Source: an uncultured Bacilli bacterium (lineage in GTDB: Bacteria; Bacillota_I; Bacilli_A; RFN20; CAG-826). From it: 64,000 nucleotides of DNA. A model generated the notes under the pieces. The model made no database searches. It was not told where the DNA came from and worked only from the letters and a program-made list of their open reading frames with translations. How positions within the stretch are numbered: position 1 is the first letter of the stretch; each line of letters opens with the position of its first letter. Shown here piece by piece: positions 10,301 to 18,561 of the stretch. A program made the position numbers and the translations under genes. The DNA is taken from contig CALVHN010000005.1 of the NCBI GenBank assembly GCA_944327845.1, positions 1 through 64,000 on the forward strand, given 5' to 3'.

Positions 10301-10457
10301 TCTTGGTACAAACGATGCAGGAACAGGTAATGTAAACTATAATATTCAATGCGTTAATCAAGTTGATGGAAGATTATATGCTACAGTTACTACCTGGGAT
10401 GCAGGCAAGATGCAATTATATGTCTTCACTATCAATTTTGATAAGAGTGGACTATAA
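7332..10457 (+). CDS. Large anchored Ig-like/propeller-like surface protein
   Basis: The 1041-residue protein starts with an uncleaved-looking signal anchor (residues 9-31) and a charged coiled segment (WKEYYDRAEEEKEYQEYLN). At least one bacterial Ig-like module is visible at about residues 155-245 (YYQEGMTFEKEGMEVEVIYN, Big_3 style). The second half has repeated Tyr/Asp-rich blade-like units such as GRYIYMVHTSY, NNYIYVLYSSNG and DNYLYVSYSVN, which suggest a beta-propeller; this fold is inferred. No catalytic motif is recognised. The tight spacing behind the GH3 gene suggests a shared role in glycan binding or enzyme organisation at the cell surface. Confidence 0.65.
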   Translation: MSRNKSRKAVMTLLTVAAIIAGIGASAGIIVPSYLEWKEYYDRAEEEKEYQEYLNSLPLEFLGISAELSDSVSYFDNGKANPQPEDFTVTAHFTEKGKNFDEILMAADYSIDVPDNFALDGGTITVSYTYTPVVGENEDPKDPITKTASIEIKLIDVIPSSIRVISDPYRIYYQEGMTFEKEGMEVEVIYNDGSTRILDFSEINVDTTTALTTENETIKVGYELGDISLSTDLDISVVKEADYDEGSILSLEVTDFDSINEGSIVSDLKLNVRGEFTSGNRITLNEDQYSVSGNVERATFNKKCIVTVASTENANIVTRFSIKVINGLEAENSSTPELTTKTVDGYNSSFNGDLVSVGNVSGIEVDKEISLTFNLNSSTLAKPKLYLRASNRNFTRDENQNYVSNDLYLKDAMKIEINGREVLVPNDLKLSKYKTLSANEFDKYVFETILMPSLVLNNGDNTITLTFNKDAKLFIDSLYFENGENATYISSSSDLIVNSAMQNQNSEMVASTVVDWNVIEGYAHGLCTDGRYIYMVHTSYSNSLRPVWVSKIDPENNEIIATSQRMEEITTEDYAGISYYDGKVILLKSDGKMLAADVETFSSETVFTEYNGLVFEGSENTLFKDLFYSESRKVYATLSGNTILLFNENLELSNTISVPNDLGNVKRLTADNNYIYVLYSSNGLYEPNINIYDYDGNFVGRTRIPIILGDLNTPYPENSSVQGIVMYGDDLYVTISRWNKNGVNYDGFKLLKLSVPDITDDIEAKLNFGEYLNACTDASVEPKLTATPLSGAYGQVETNLSGTIYSMGVVSDGEYVYYAVNGGGNSNATIIKTTISGDFVTKSATFSCNTAGTAGDNARLFIKDGKLYMIGYPDIYSIDLDRFDNNCTLNKDEEIDLSVPYDNPFAAYYNDNKNLTFILSRSKKVYLKNNDGSNKELFTPTYSGMNASSLFGDDNYLYVSYSVNSQGVLPIDVYTYEGVKVRTFTISGINLGTNDAGTGNVNYNIQCVNQVDGRLYATVTTWDAGKMQLYVFTINFDKSGL

Positions 10458-10473
10458 GAAATATAACGTCTAT

Positions 10474-10503
10474 AAAAGGATTTAGAGAAATCTAAATCCT
10501 TTT
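10474..10503 (+). terminator. Rho-independent terminator of the GH3 operon
   Basis: A perfect 13-bp stem, AAAAGGATTTAGA and its complement, closes a GAAA tetraloop and runs into a T-rich tail. It lies 16 bp after the stop of the surface protein gene. Confidence 0.9.
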
Positions 10504-10613
10504 AATTTTAATTTATTGTTAAAAAATATTAATCTCAACTCAAAAATTTTAAGTTTAATTACTTAATTAAAATATATTTATTTTAAATATTAAAAGAAAG
10601 TTGAGGAACAAGA

Positions 10614-11222
10614 ATGAAAAAGAATTTTTATTATAAGGTAATATTAAGGGATCAAGATTATCCTGAGAGATTTTATCGTGTCTTTTATGTTAAACAAGGA
10701 ATAAATCTTGAAGAATTTGATGCTGCAATTCAAACATTATTATTTACAGCGGCATATCATTTATCTGAGTTTGAAGATGAACATAATAAATATGTTAATC
10801 GTTTTGTAGATGATTTATTTCCAAATGATTTATTTGAATATGAGACACCTCTTGAAAGATTAATTTCTAAGAATTTAAATGAAAAGTCTGCTAAACTTAA
10901 TTTTTTTTATGATTTAAGTTCGAATCGGGAATTTGATGTTGAAATAGATTTAAGTGAAGAAAGAAGTTTTTATTCAAATCAAGTTGCTATTTTAATTGAA
11001 GGAAAAGGACAAATGATCTTTGAAGATTCACATAGTATTTTCTATGAATATATGGATGGAAAAGACTTAAGCTATCTTGAAGGTTATAAACCAATTAATT
11101 TTTATGAAGTTTTAGATGATGTTGATTATTCATATTTTGATGAACCTCTTGATATTGTTAAAATAAATGCTGAATTTAATCATTACTATAGGTTAGCATT
11201 GAATGCTTATAAAAAAGGTTAA
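10614..11222 (+). CDS. pRiA4b ORF-3-like protein
   Basis: This 202-residue soluble protein resembles the plasmid pRiA4b ORF-3 family (PF07929). The start FYYKVILRD is followed by an RFYRVFYV strand, a helix beginning NLEEFDAAIQTLLF, then HLSEFE, and later a beta segment with FEDSHSIFYEYMDG, which fits the family's repeated L-x-E-F and DG-x-x-x-Y pattern. The family's biochemical function is not established. The RBS is TTGAGGA. It converges on the methylase gene, with only 17 bp between stops. The family call is from memory of its pattern. Confidence 0.5.
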   Translation: MKKNFYYKVILRDQDYPERFYRVFYVKQGINLEEFDAAIQTLLFTAAYHLSEFEDEHNKYVNRFVDDLFPNDLFEYETPLERLISKNLNEKSAKLNFFYDLSSNREFDVEIDLSEERSFYSNQVAILIEGKGQMIFEDSHSIFYEYMDGKDLSYLEGYKPINFYEVLDDVDYSYFDEPLDIVKINAEFNHYYRLALNAYKKG

Positions 11223-11239
11223 TTACTAGTATCTTAGGA

Positions 11240-12484
11240 TTATTTTTCTTTATCTATAATTTTTTTAAGTTCATCACCAATTTTTTTAATTATTCCACAA
11301 ACTAGTGCGTTACCCATCATAAAATATCTTCGTTTTGTGGTCATACCGGTGTTTGTCCAATTGTCAGGGAATTCGTTTAACCTTTCACATTCAACAGGTG
11401 ATAATAATCTTAATTTATTTTGATTTAAATCTCTTATTATATGAGTAGAACGATTTACTGTGCCTTCGGAGGTTAACATCGTTCTTCCTGGTAAATTTAA
11501 ATCATCAAAAGGAGCCATTGAACCTTCAGAATATGTATATTCAAAACCATTTTTATCGATTCTTTTAATTTTTTTACTTCCTCTTAAATATTTAAATTTT
11601 TCTATTTGCTCTTGGCTTAAAAAACAATATGTAGGAATGTTTTGAGTAAGAATTATTTGATTAAGAGCGGTTGGAGTTTCAAAAATTGGCGTTGTTTTAC
11701 ATGTATAAACTTTATTATTAATCATGTATCCAGATTTTTCAAATGCAGCTGAAAAATTATCAGAAAAAGAGACTAAATCTTCATAAGTATCAAGAGAAAT
11801 AACAGAAGGTTTATTTTCGTTTTTATTTATTGGGAAACATTTAGCAAAAATACCCTCATTGAATATAATTGATATTGCTGATTTAGATTTTGTCGCTTTA
11901 TAATAGTTTGTTTTTTTGCTATATGCAAATATATAAATCCTTCTTCTTCTTTGTGGATGACCATAATCTGCTGCATTTATTACTCTCCATTCAACTGCAT
12001 AACCGAGCTCATTAAAACATTTAAGCATGATTCCAAAGTCTCTTCCTCTTTGTTTAGATGGTGATTTTAATAGACGATCCACATTTTCTAAAAGAACAAA
12101 TGGAGGACGTTTAATTTTTAATATGTCCCTTATCTGCCACCATAAAACTCCTTTTTTTCCTTCAATGCCTTTTTCTTGAGATAAACTTCTTGCAACAGAA
12201 TAATCCTGGCAAGGAAAACCTCCACATAATAGAGTATGATTTGGAATAGAGGCTTTGCTGATTTGAGATATATCTGTATTTGAATTGTTTTTATGAGGGA
12301 AACGTGTGTTATAGCAATTAAATGCATCTTGAGATTTTGTGGAAGGTTCCCGTTGATTTGCCCATAAAAAAGACCAAGGCCCATTTTCAATAGCCTCGCC
12401 TTTTGAATTTATTGATTTTATGTTGTTTAAACCAACTCTAAAACCTCCAACCCCAGCAAATAATTCAACTACAGTTTTATTCAT
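11240..12484 (-). CDS. DNA (cytosine-5)-methyltransferase of an RM system
   Basis: The 414-residue C5 methylase transfers methyl from SAM to cytosine. The motifs appear in canonical order: I (ELFAGVGGF, residues 7-15), IV with the catalytic Cys92 (GGFPCQDYS), VI (ENVDRL, 133-138), VIII (QRRRRIYIF, 178-186), a variable target-recognition region, IX (RLLSPVECERLNEFPDNW) and X (MGNALVCGII). The early NQREPSTKSQDAFNCY block is typical of methylases paired with Sau3AI-like endonucleases. It is divergent from the endonuclease gene across 132 bp. The likely target is GATC, inferred only from the partner. The gene looks intact and should protect the chromosome even though its nuclease is broken. Confidence 0.93.
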   Translation of the reverse strand: MNKTVVELFAGVGGFRVGLNNIKSINSKGEAIENGPWSFLWANQREPSTKSQDAFNCYNTRFPHKNNSNTDISQISKASIPNHTLLCGGFPCQDYSVARSLSQEKGIEGKKGVLWWQIRDILKIKRPPFVLLENVDRLLKSPSKQRGRDFGIMLKCFNELGYAVEWRVINAADYGHPQRRRRIYIFAYSKKTNYYKATKSKSAISIIFNEGIFAKCFPINKNENKPSVISLDTYEDLVSFSDNFSAAFEKSGYMINNKVYTCKTTPIFETPTALNQIILTQNIPTYCFLSQEQIEKFKYLRGSKKIKRIDKNGFEYTYSEGSMAPFDDLNLPGRTMLTSEGTVNRSTHIIRDLNQNKLRLLSPVECERLNEFPDNWTNTGMTTKRRYFMMGNALVCGIIKKIGDELKKIIDKEK

Positions 12485-12600
12485 AATTCATTTCCGCAGG
12501 TCTAAATTTTATCATAAAAATAGTCATTTGATCAAGGAAATTCGAACTTATTAAGTTAAATAGATTTTTAGAAAAACTTTTTTCCTTTTGCTGAATTTTG

Positions 12601-12606
12601 TATTAT
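12601..12606 (+). promoter_or_regulatory. -10 element just upstream of the restriction gene
   Basis: TATTAT lies ten bases before the ATG at 12617, and there is no Shine-Dalgarno sequence. Transcription would start four to five bases before the ATG, giving a near-leaderless mRNA. The -35 region is only T-rich. Confidence 0.4.
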
Positions 12607-12616
12607 ATTTTTAGTT

Positions 12617-14010
12617 ATGAGTGTAGAAGCTTCTAATCTTTATAATAGCATTGAAGAAATTCTTGAAACGGCTAAAAAAGCAAACAATCATCGAATTGGA
12701 GAATTTAATATCCATAATCGAAGCTTAAATAAGAAAGCTAAAGGTTCGATTGGACAAATAGTTGAAGAAGGTATTTTTCATTATCCTGTTAATTCTAAAG
12801 CAGAAGCAGATTTTAAAAATCTTGGAGTTGAATTAAAGGTTACAGGATTAAAAAAATTGAAAAATAATAAGCTTGTGATGAAAGAAAGACTTGTTTTAAA
12901 TATAATAAATTATTTTGACGAGGCAAAAGTTGATTTTGAACATAGTTCATTTTGGGAAAAAATAAGCTTCTTTTAATAATGTTTTATCTTTATGACTATG
13001 ATTTAGAAGATGCAAATTATTTAATTTTAGATTCGGCTTTGCATAGTTTTTTCGAAAAAGATTTAGAAATAATTAAATCTGACTGGAATATAATTCATCA
13101 GAAAATACTTGAAGGTAAAGCTGATGAAATTTCTGAAAGTGACACAATGTATCTTGGAGCTTGTCCAAAAGGAGACGATTCATTATCAAATTATCGTGAG
13201 CAACCTTTCTCGAAAGTTAAAGCAAGGCAAAGAGCGTATTGCTTAAAATCTTCATATATGAATGCTTTCATAAATAAAATATTTGAGAATAAAACTTATG
13301 AAGAAATTGTTAGCTATAATGAAATTAAAGAAGATTCTTTTGAAAATATTATTAAGAAAAGGCTTTCAAGATATTTTGGGAAATCCGAAAGTGTTTTACT
13401 TAAAGAATTTAATGTAAGTAATAGATCAAATGCGAAATTTAATCTATTATGTGGAAAAATGCTTGGAATAAAAGGCCGAATTAATTCTTCTGACGAATTT
13501 GTTAAAGCGAATATTTGTTTAAAAACTATTAGATTAGAAGAAAATGGTGAAATTAAACAGCATATGTCTTTTCCTTATTTTTATTATAAGGAAATAGTCA
13601 ATCAAGAGTGGGAGGATAGTGATATTTATAAATTACTTTCATCCTCAAAATTTCTATTTGTAATTTTTCAAAAACGTAATTATGAATATGTTTTAGATAA
13701 GGTGGTTCTATGGAATATGCCATATAATGATTTAGAAAAATATGTTAAGCCTGTTTTTGAGAATACAAAAAAAGTAATTTCCGAAGGAAATATTGTACAA
13801 GATATTAAAAATGGAAAATTTAAAACGAACTTTTTAGGCTCTACATATAATAGAGTTTGTCACGTTAGACCTCATGATGGAAAAGGAATTAATAAAACAA
13901 AAAAAGGTTTTGAGCTGCCGGTTCAAGATAAACTTACTCATTTAACACGTTATACTAAACAGTGTTTTTGGCTTGATAGGAGTTATATTAAAAAAATAAT
14001 CTTAAAATAG
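12617..14010 (+). pseudogene. Sau3AI/MutH-type type II restriction endonuclease, frameshifted
   Basis: Two frames together encode one Sau3AI-like endonuclease. The first (12617-12976) is the N-terminal MutH-fold nuclease domain: KGSIGQIVEEGIF, then the catalytic Asp65 in ADF and Glu72/Lys74 in GVELKVT, then KERLVLNIINY and SSFWEK. The second (from about 12957) continues exactly where Sau3AI homologues do, KNKLLLIMFYLYDY, and contains the C-terminal domain (SESDTMYLGACPKG, QPFSKVKARQRAYCLKSSYM). The break is in the A6 run at 12957-12962; seven A's would give one 464-residue protein, close to Sau3AI's 489. Homologues cut at GATC. Alternatives are a phase-variable tract, slippage that restores some full-length product, or an assembly error. 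Confidence 0.85.
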
Positions 14011-14108
14011 AATATTTTTTAAAAATAACCTTTACATGTTTAAATTTTGTTTTTTCGTTTACTTTCCAAAAAAATAGAAATAAAATAATAAGTAGGAGAT
14101 AAAATTTT

Positions 14109-14843
14109 ATGAAAAAAGAATTATCATTAAAGTCGTTATTACAAACAATTGCTATATGTTTAATAGCTTTTATTTTTGCTTTAGATTTAATTGGAGCAAT
14201 TGCTAATTTTGCTCAAGTTTTACAAGTTATGGGACAAGGTGGAACAGGAATTGAATATTTACTTGTTACTTCAATTGTTGAATTAATTGCTTGTATTTCT
14301 TGCTTAGTATTTGCCTTTTTAGATGAAAGGAAGATAAAAACAAATAGCCTTGATATAAGCAAAACATCAAATAAAATTACTGCAATCTTTTTTGGTGCAA
14401 TTACTATTGCTTTTATTGCTGTTTTAGCTAGTGTTGGTATAGCAGTAGCTGGAATTATAGCTTTAATTATTTTATTTATACTTTTAATTGCTTTTAATTT
14501 ATTTATGTTGTTTGTTGATAAAGTTAATTTAACTGATTCAGTTAAAAATATCTTAAGAATAGTTGCTGATGGTATTAACTTTATCTTCTCAATTGTTCTT
14601 CTTGTTTCATTTTTATCAGCAAGTGTAATTGGAATTATCGTAGGAATCTTCTTATTAATCTTTTATATGTTAGTTATAGCAATTGATGTTATGGTAGGTT
14701 TCTTCCCAAAAGCATTAGAGATTATTCTTACTAAAAAGCAAAATAATTCTAATGAAAATAATGACATTAAAGAAATTGAAACTAATAATGAAGAAGGAAC
14801 TACTAAAGAAGAAAATAATAACGAACCTGATAGCGATAAATAA
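14109..14843 (+). CDS. Multi-pass membrane protein of unknown function
   Basis: The 244-residue protein has about five or six hydrophobic segments. One is near the N terminus (ICLIAFIFALDLIGAI), one at 58-75 and a cluster at 93-200. A charged Asn/Glu-rich tail (residues 209-244) is probably cytoplasmic. No family motif is recognised. The start has a good RBS (TAGGAGA, then AAAATTTT). It stands alone, with a strong terminator after it. Confidence 0.7.
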   Translation: MKKELSLKSLLQTIAICLIAFIFALDLIGAIANFAQVLQVMGQGGTGIEYLLVTSIVELIACISCLVFAFLDERKIKTNSLDISKTSNKITAIFFGAITIAFIAVLASVGIAVAGIIALIILFILLIAFNLFMLFVDKVNLTDSVKNILRIVADGINFIFSIVLLVSFLSASVIGIIVGIFLLIFYMLVIAIDVMVGFFPKALEIILTKKQNNSNENNDIKEIETNNEEGTTKEENNNEPDSDK

Positions 14844-14874
14844 TTAAATAAACTTATTAAAATAATTAAAATTT

Positions 14875-14909
14875 AAATACTTACTTTTAGAGCTTAAAAG
14901 TAAGTATTT
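14875..14909 (+). terminator. Rho-independent terminator
   Basis: A perfect 15-bp stem (AAATACTTACTTTTA and its complement) closes a five-base loop and is followed by T-rich sequence. It ends the membrane protein gene. A copy of the dispersed repeat begins 15 bp later. Confidence 0.9.
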
Positions 14910-14924
14910 TTTATTTTTTGGTTA

Positions 14925-14960
14925 ATTTTTAAAAAATAATTGAGTTTTGCAAGGATTTTC
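14925..14960 (+). repeat. Dispersed intergenic repeat, copy 2
   Basis: This is one of the clearest copies: T5 then A6, then a TAATTGA spacer, then the core GTTTTGCAAGGATTTT. It follows the terminator at 14875-14909 and lies about 120 bp before the transporter-hydrolase fusion gene. Confidence 0.6.
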
Positions 14961-15048
14961 TTTAAAATTTAGAAAATAATATTAAATAAATTCTAGTTAA
15001 TATTCGTTATTTTTAATATATCTTATTTATAAATAGGTATATAAAAAG

Positions 15049-15054
15049 TATAAT
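15049..15054 (+). promoter_or_regulatory. Consensus -10 element for the transporter-GH2 gene
   Basis: A perfect TATAAT sits 26 bp before the ATG at 15081. A weak -35 candidate (TTTATA, 15026-15031) lies 17 bp upstream. An AGAGGATA-type RBS follows. Confidence 0.5.
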
Positions 15055-15080
15055 TTAGTTAAATTTTAAGAGGATATCTT

Positions 15081-18000
15081 ATGACAGAAGTAAAAAAACA
15101 AAATAGTAAAGTAAGCTTAAGAATGTGGATTACTTTTATTTTAGTTGGTTTAATTGGACAATTTGCCTGGGCAATTGAAAATATGTATTTAAATTCATAT
15201 ATTACGTATTTAAATTTTACAGATGTTAATGGTGGTGGGTTCAATTATTCTTTAATGATTGCTTTAACTACAGCTTTTAGTGCAATTGTTGCTACATTAA
15301 CCACAATTTTTATGGGAAGTTTAACGGATAAAGTTAATAAAAGAAAAATCTTTATAAGTATTGGTTATATTGTTTGGGGTTTATCTACTGCATCTTTTGG
15401 ATTATTAAATGTTAATTCAAGTAGTTCATTATTTGCTTTATCTATGACCGCTCAATCAGCTGCAATAATGGTAATTGTTATTGATTGCATCATGACTTTT
15501 TTTGGTTCAACAAGTAATGATGCGGCTTTTTCAAGTTATGTAACTAAAAATACAACTAATCAAAATAGAGGAAAAGTTGAAGGAGTTTTATCGATTTTAC
15601 CTTTAATTGCAATGTTAATTATTTTTGTTGGTTTAAATGGATTAACTACTGAAGCTAGTGGATATCGATGGGATTTATTTTTTTATATTGTTGGTGGTTT
15701 GGTTTTAGTTGTTGGATTAATTTCTGTATTTTTAATTCCAAAAGAAAAAGAAGAAAAAAGTGATAATGAAGGTTATATAAGAATTTTAACTAATGGATTT
15801 AAAGTTCAAACAATCAAGGATAATAAATTATTATATTTAGTTTTAATTGCTTATTTTATATATGGTGTTGCAATTCAGGTTTATTTTCCATATTTAATGG
15901 TTTATGTTGAATATACTTGTAATATATCAAATACTGGAGAAGGTGGATTTTTAACTCCTTTTGCAATAGTTATGGCTATTGCTTTATTAATTGGATCTTT
16001 ATTATCTGTAATAATTGGATTTATTTCAGATAAGGTTAAAAAAGAAAAGATGATGATACCGGTTATTATCGTTTTAATTCTTGGTTTATTTTTAATGTTT
16101 TTTGCTCCATTAATTCAAAATGAAATATTAAGAATAATTTATACTTCATTTAGTGGACTTATTATGATTTTAGGTTATGTTTCTGTTCCTACTATTTTAA
16201 ATAGTATGGTTAAAGATAATATTCCTAAAGGTAAAGAAGGTTCATTTATGGGTGTTAGGATGCTTTTTGTTGTTGCCTTACCAATGTGTATTGGACCTTT
16301 TATTGGTGATGCTTTAAATGCTTGTTTAGGAAAAACTTATGAATCAAATTTTGGAGTTAGTTCATATATTCCTAGTGAATATGGCTATTTAGTAGCGATT
16401 TTAATTTTATTACTTAGTTTTATTCCTATTTTCTTTATTTTTAAAGAAATAAAAAAGAAGAAAATTAAGAATCAAGGTTATTTATATAATGATTTAAAAG
16501 AAATTAAAGAAGAAGAATTAGAATTTAATTTAGATTCTCATCCACGTCCTCAGTTAAGAAGAGATAATTTCTTATTATTAAATGGAGAATGGGATATAAA
16601 GATTAGTAAAGATATTAATTTACCAAGTGAATATTTAGATAGAGTTATTGTTCCTTATGCGATTGAATCTCCATTAAGTAAAGTTAATCATTTATTAGAA
16701 GTTGATGAATATATTTATTATCATAAAATCATTAAGATTCCGGATAATTTAATAAATGATCATATCTTTTTAAATTTTGAAGGTGTTGATCAAGTCGTTG
16801 ATATATATTTAAATAATAAATTTATTTTTACTCATATTGGCGGGTATACTCGTTTTAAGGTTGATCTTAAAGAATATTTAGATGTTGATAATAAGGTTGA
16901 AATTACTTTAAGAGTAAAAGATGTAAGTGATGATTCTTATTATATGGCTGGAAAACAAAGATTAGTTCCTTCTGGTTGGTTTTATTCTTCAAGCAGTGGT
17001 ATTTATAAACCTGTATATTTAGAATCAACTCCAAAAGAATTTATTGAATCGATAAAATATGAATCTTTATTTGATTTAAAGTCAATTAAAGTTTTTATTA
17101 AAACAAATGTTGATGGAATGGTTAATTTAATAATTGATAACGAATCTTATTTGATTCATTCAAATCAAGAAGAGATTATTCAATTAAAAGATTTTAAACC
17201 TTGGTCAATTGAATCTCCTTATTTATACCAAGTTAAATTAATATTTATGAGTGATATAGTTTATTCTTATTTTGGAGTAAGAAAGATTGAAATAAAAGGT
17301 GAAGCTAAAAAAGAAATATATTTAAATAATAAGCGTATTATTTTAAATGGTTTACTTGATCAAGGATATTATTATTTAGGAGGATTAACTCCTAAAAGTT
17401 ATGAGGATTATTATTTAGATATTAAAAATATTAAAGATTTAGGTTTTAATACTTTAAGAAAGCATATTAAAGTTGAATGTGATTTATACTATTATTTTGC
17501 TGATAAATTAGGGGTTTTAATTATCCAAGATATTCCTTGTGGAGGAGATAGAATTAAATTTTTAGATGTTGTTATTCCTCGAATATCATATAAATATTTA
17601 AATAATGAAAAGTTTTTAAGTTATAAAAAATATGGAAGATTGAATGAAGTAGGAAGAAATGAATTTATTAATGAAATGAATGAGATTATTGAAAATACGA
17701 CATCATTTCCTTCTGTTATTATTTATACAATTTTTAATGAAGCTTGGGGAGAATTTGATCCTTCAAAGATCTATTTAAATTTAAAGCCTAATTTAAAGAA
17801 TCAATTAATTGATACAGCTAGTGGATGGCTTGATACAGAAAATTCTGACTTTTTCTCAATTCATTCCTATACTTTACCTCTTTTAAAAAGAAAAGATCCT
17901 TTAAAGAAAAATAGGCCTTATATTTTAACTGAAGTTGGTGGAGCATCTTTAAAAATTAAGAACCATTACGATTATCCTTCTTTATTTGGTCATGGTAAAT

Positions 18001-18218
18001 GTAAAAGTAAAAAAGCTTTAGAGAAAAAATATATTAAGTTATATCAAGGTTTAATTAAAAGAATTAAAGATAATAATCTTAATGGAATTATTTATACAGA
18101 ATTAAATGATTGTGAAACTGAAGCTAATGGTATTTATACTTTAGATAGAAAGGTTTTAAAAATAGATAAAGATATTATTATTAAACTTAATAAAGAAATT
18201 GAAGATTCTATTAAATAA
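15081..18218 (+). CDS. Fusion of MFS/SLC45-like sugar transporter and GH2 glycosidase
   Basis: One 1045-residue frame joins two proteins. Residues 1 to about 470 form a 12-helix transporter: the start WITFILVGLIGQFAWAIEN is typical of SLC45-like MFS sugar carriers, and loops such as GSLTDKVNKRK and GFISDKVKKEK occur after helices 2 and 8. A charged linker follows (EIKKKKIKNQ, then KEIKEEELEF). Residues 487-1045 are glycoside hydrolase family 2: SHPRPQLRRDNFLLLNGEWD, sugar-binding and Ig domains, and a barrel with Asn886-Glu887 (acid/base, FNEAWGEFD) and the likely nucleophile Glu951 (LTEVGG). No stop, frameshift or internal start with an RBS separates the halves. The hydrolase should sit in the cytoplasm and split the sugar as it enters. 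Members of GH2 cleave beta-glucuronides, galactosides or mannosides; the substrate here is unknown. Confidence 0.88.
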   Translation: MTEVKKQNSKVSLRMWITFILVGLIGQFAWAIENMYLNSYITYLNFTDVNGGGFNYSLMIALTTAFSAIVATLTTIFMGSLTDKVNKRKIFISIGYIVWGLSTASFGLLNVNSSSSLFALSMTAQSAAIMVIVIDCIMTFFGSTSNDAAFSSYVTKNTTNQNRGKVEGVLSILPLIAMLIIFVGLNGLTTEASGYRWDLFFYIVGGLVLVVGLISVFLIPKEKEEKSDNEGYIRILTNGFKVQTIKDNKLLYLVLIAYFIYGVAIQVYFPYLMVYVEYTCNISNTGEGGFLTPFAIVMAIALLIGSLLSVIIGFISDKVKKEKMMIPVIIVLILGLFLMFFAPLIQNEILRIIYTSFSGLIMILGYVSVPTILNSMVKDNIPKGKEGSFMGVRMLFVVALPMCIGPFIGDALNACLGKTYESNFGVSSYIPSEYGYLVAILILLLSFIPIFFIFKEIKKKKIKNQGYLYNDLKEIKEEELEFNLDSHPRPQLRRDNFLLLNGEWDIKISKDINLPSEYLDRVIVPYAIESPLSKVNHLLEVDEYIYYHKIIKIPDNLINDHIFLNFEGVDQVVDIYLNNKFIFTHIGGYTRFKVDLKEYLDVDNKVEITLRVKDVSDDSYYMAGKQRLVPSGWFYSSSSGIYKPVYLESTPKEFIESIKYESLFDLKSIKVFIKTNVDGMVNLIIDNESYLIHSNQEEIIQLKDFKPWSIESPYLYQVKLIFMSDIVYSYFGVRKIEIKGEAKKEIYLNNKRIILNGLLDQGYYYLGGLTPKSYEDYYLDIKNIKDLGFNTLRKHIKVECDLYYYFADKLGVLIIQDIPCGGDRIKFLDVVIPRISYKYLNNEKFLSYKKYGRLNEVGRNEFINEMNEIIENTTSFPSVIIYTIFNEAWGEFDPSKIYLNLKPNLKNQLIDTASGWLDTENSDFFSIHSYTLPLLKRKDPLKKNRPYILTEVGGASLKIKNHYDYPSLFGHGKCKSKKALEKKYIKLYQGLIKRIKDNNLNGIIYTELNDCETEANGIYTLDRKVLKIDKDIIIKLNKEIEDSIK

Positions 18219-18561
18219 TTTAAAAAATATTTGATTTTAGAAACTTTTTTGGGAAATTTAGCCTTCTTTTGGCATCTTGTTATATGAAAGGAGGTGATGA
18301 TTTAATTTAGAATAATGCTAATTTGTTAATTTGATTTTTAAAATTAAATTAGTTTAATAATACCTTTAAAAATTATTAAATTTATTAAAAACAAAAAGGC
18401 ATTATTTTTTATTCTCTTAATAATAATCTTAATCATTATTATTTTAAAAATTAATAAAAGAGAAATTGCTTATGCTTAATTAAAAAATATACAAAAAATC
18501 ATTAAGAATGTTTCAAAACTTATGAATCTAAAGAATTTTTATGATAATATTATAGAGGCTT
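18219..18561. other. Intergenic region with a perfect anti-SD complement but no gene
   Basis: This stretch of 343 bp has no convincing gene. It contains AAAGGAGGTGAT at about 18288-18299, fully complementary to the 16S rRNA 3' end, but the nearby ATGs open frames of only two or eight codons. Farther on are AT-rich inverted repeats (AATAATGC near 18311 with GCATTATT near 18398, and AATAATAATC near 18420 with a nearby near-complement). A degenerate dispersed repeat lies at about 18225-18258. A 30-codon minus-strand frame is present but has no RBS. It may be a decayed small gene or a structured RNA. Confidence 0.35.
18548..18553 (+). promoter_or_regulatory. -10 element abutting recX
   Basis: TATTAT lies eight bases before the recX ATG at 18562, which places the transcript start within a couple of bases of the start codon. 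The -35 region is weak. Confidence 0.4.

Noticed and set aside
12617-14010. Two separate genes for the restriction locus
   Set aside because: Neither half is a known stand-alone protein; the sequences join exactly as in Sau3AI homologues when one A is added.
18340-18440. 30-codon minus-strand hydrophobic frame resembling a type I toxin
   Set aside because: It has no RBS, consists nearly all of AT-rich codons (Ile, Lys, Leu, Asn), and such frames are expected by chance here.
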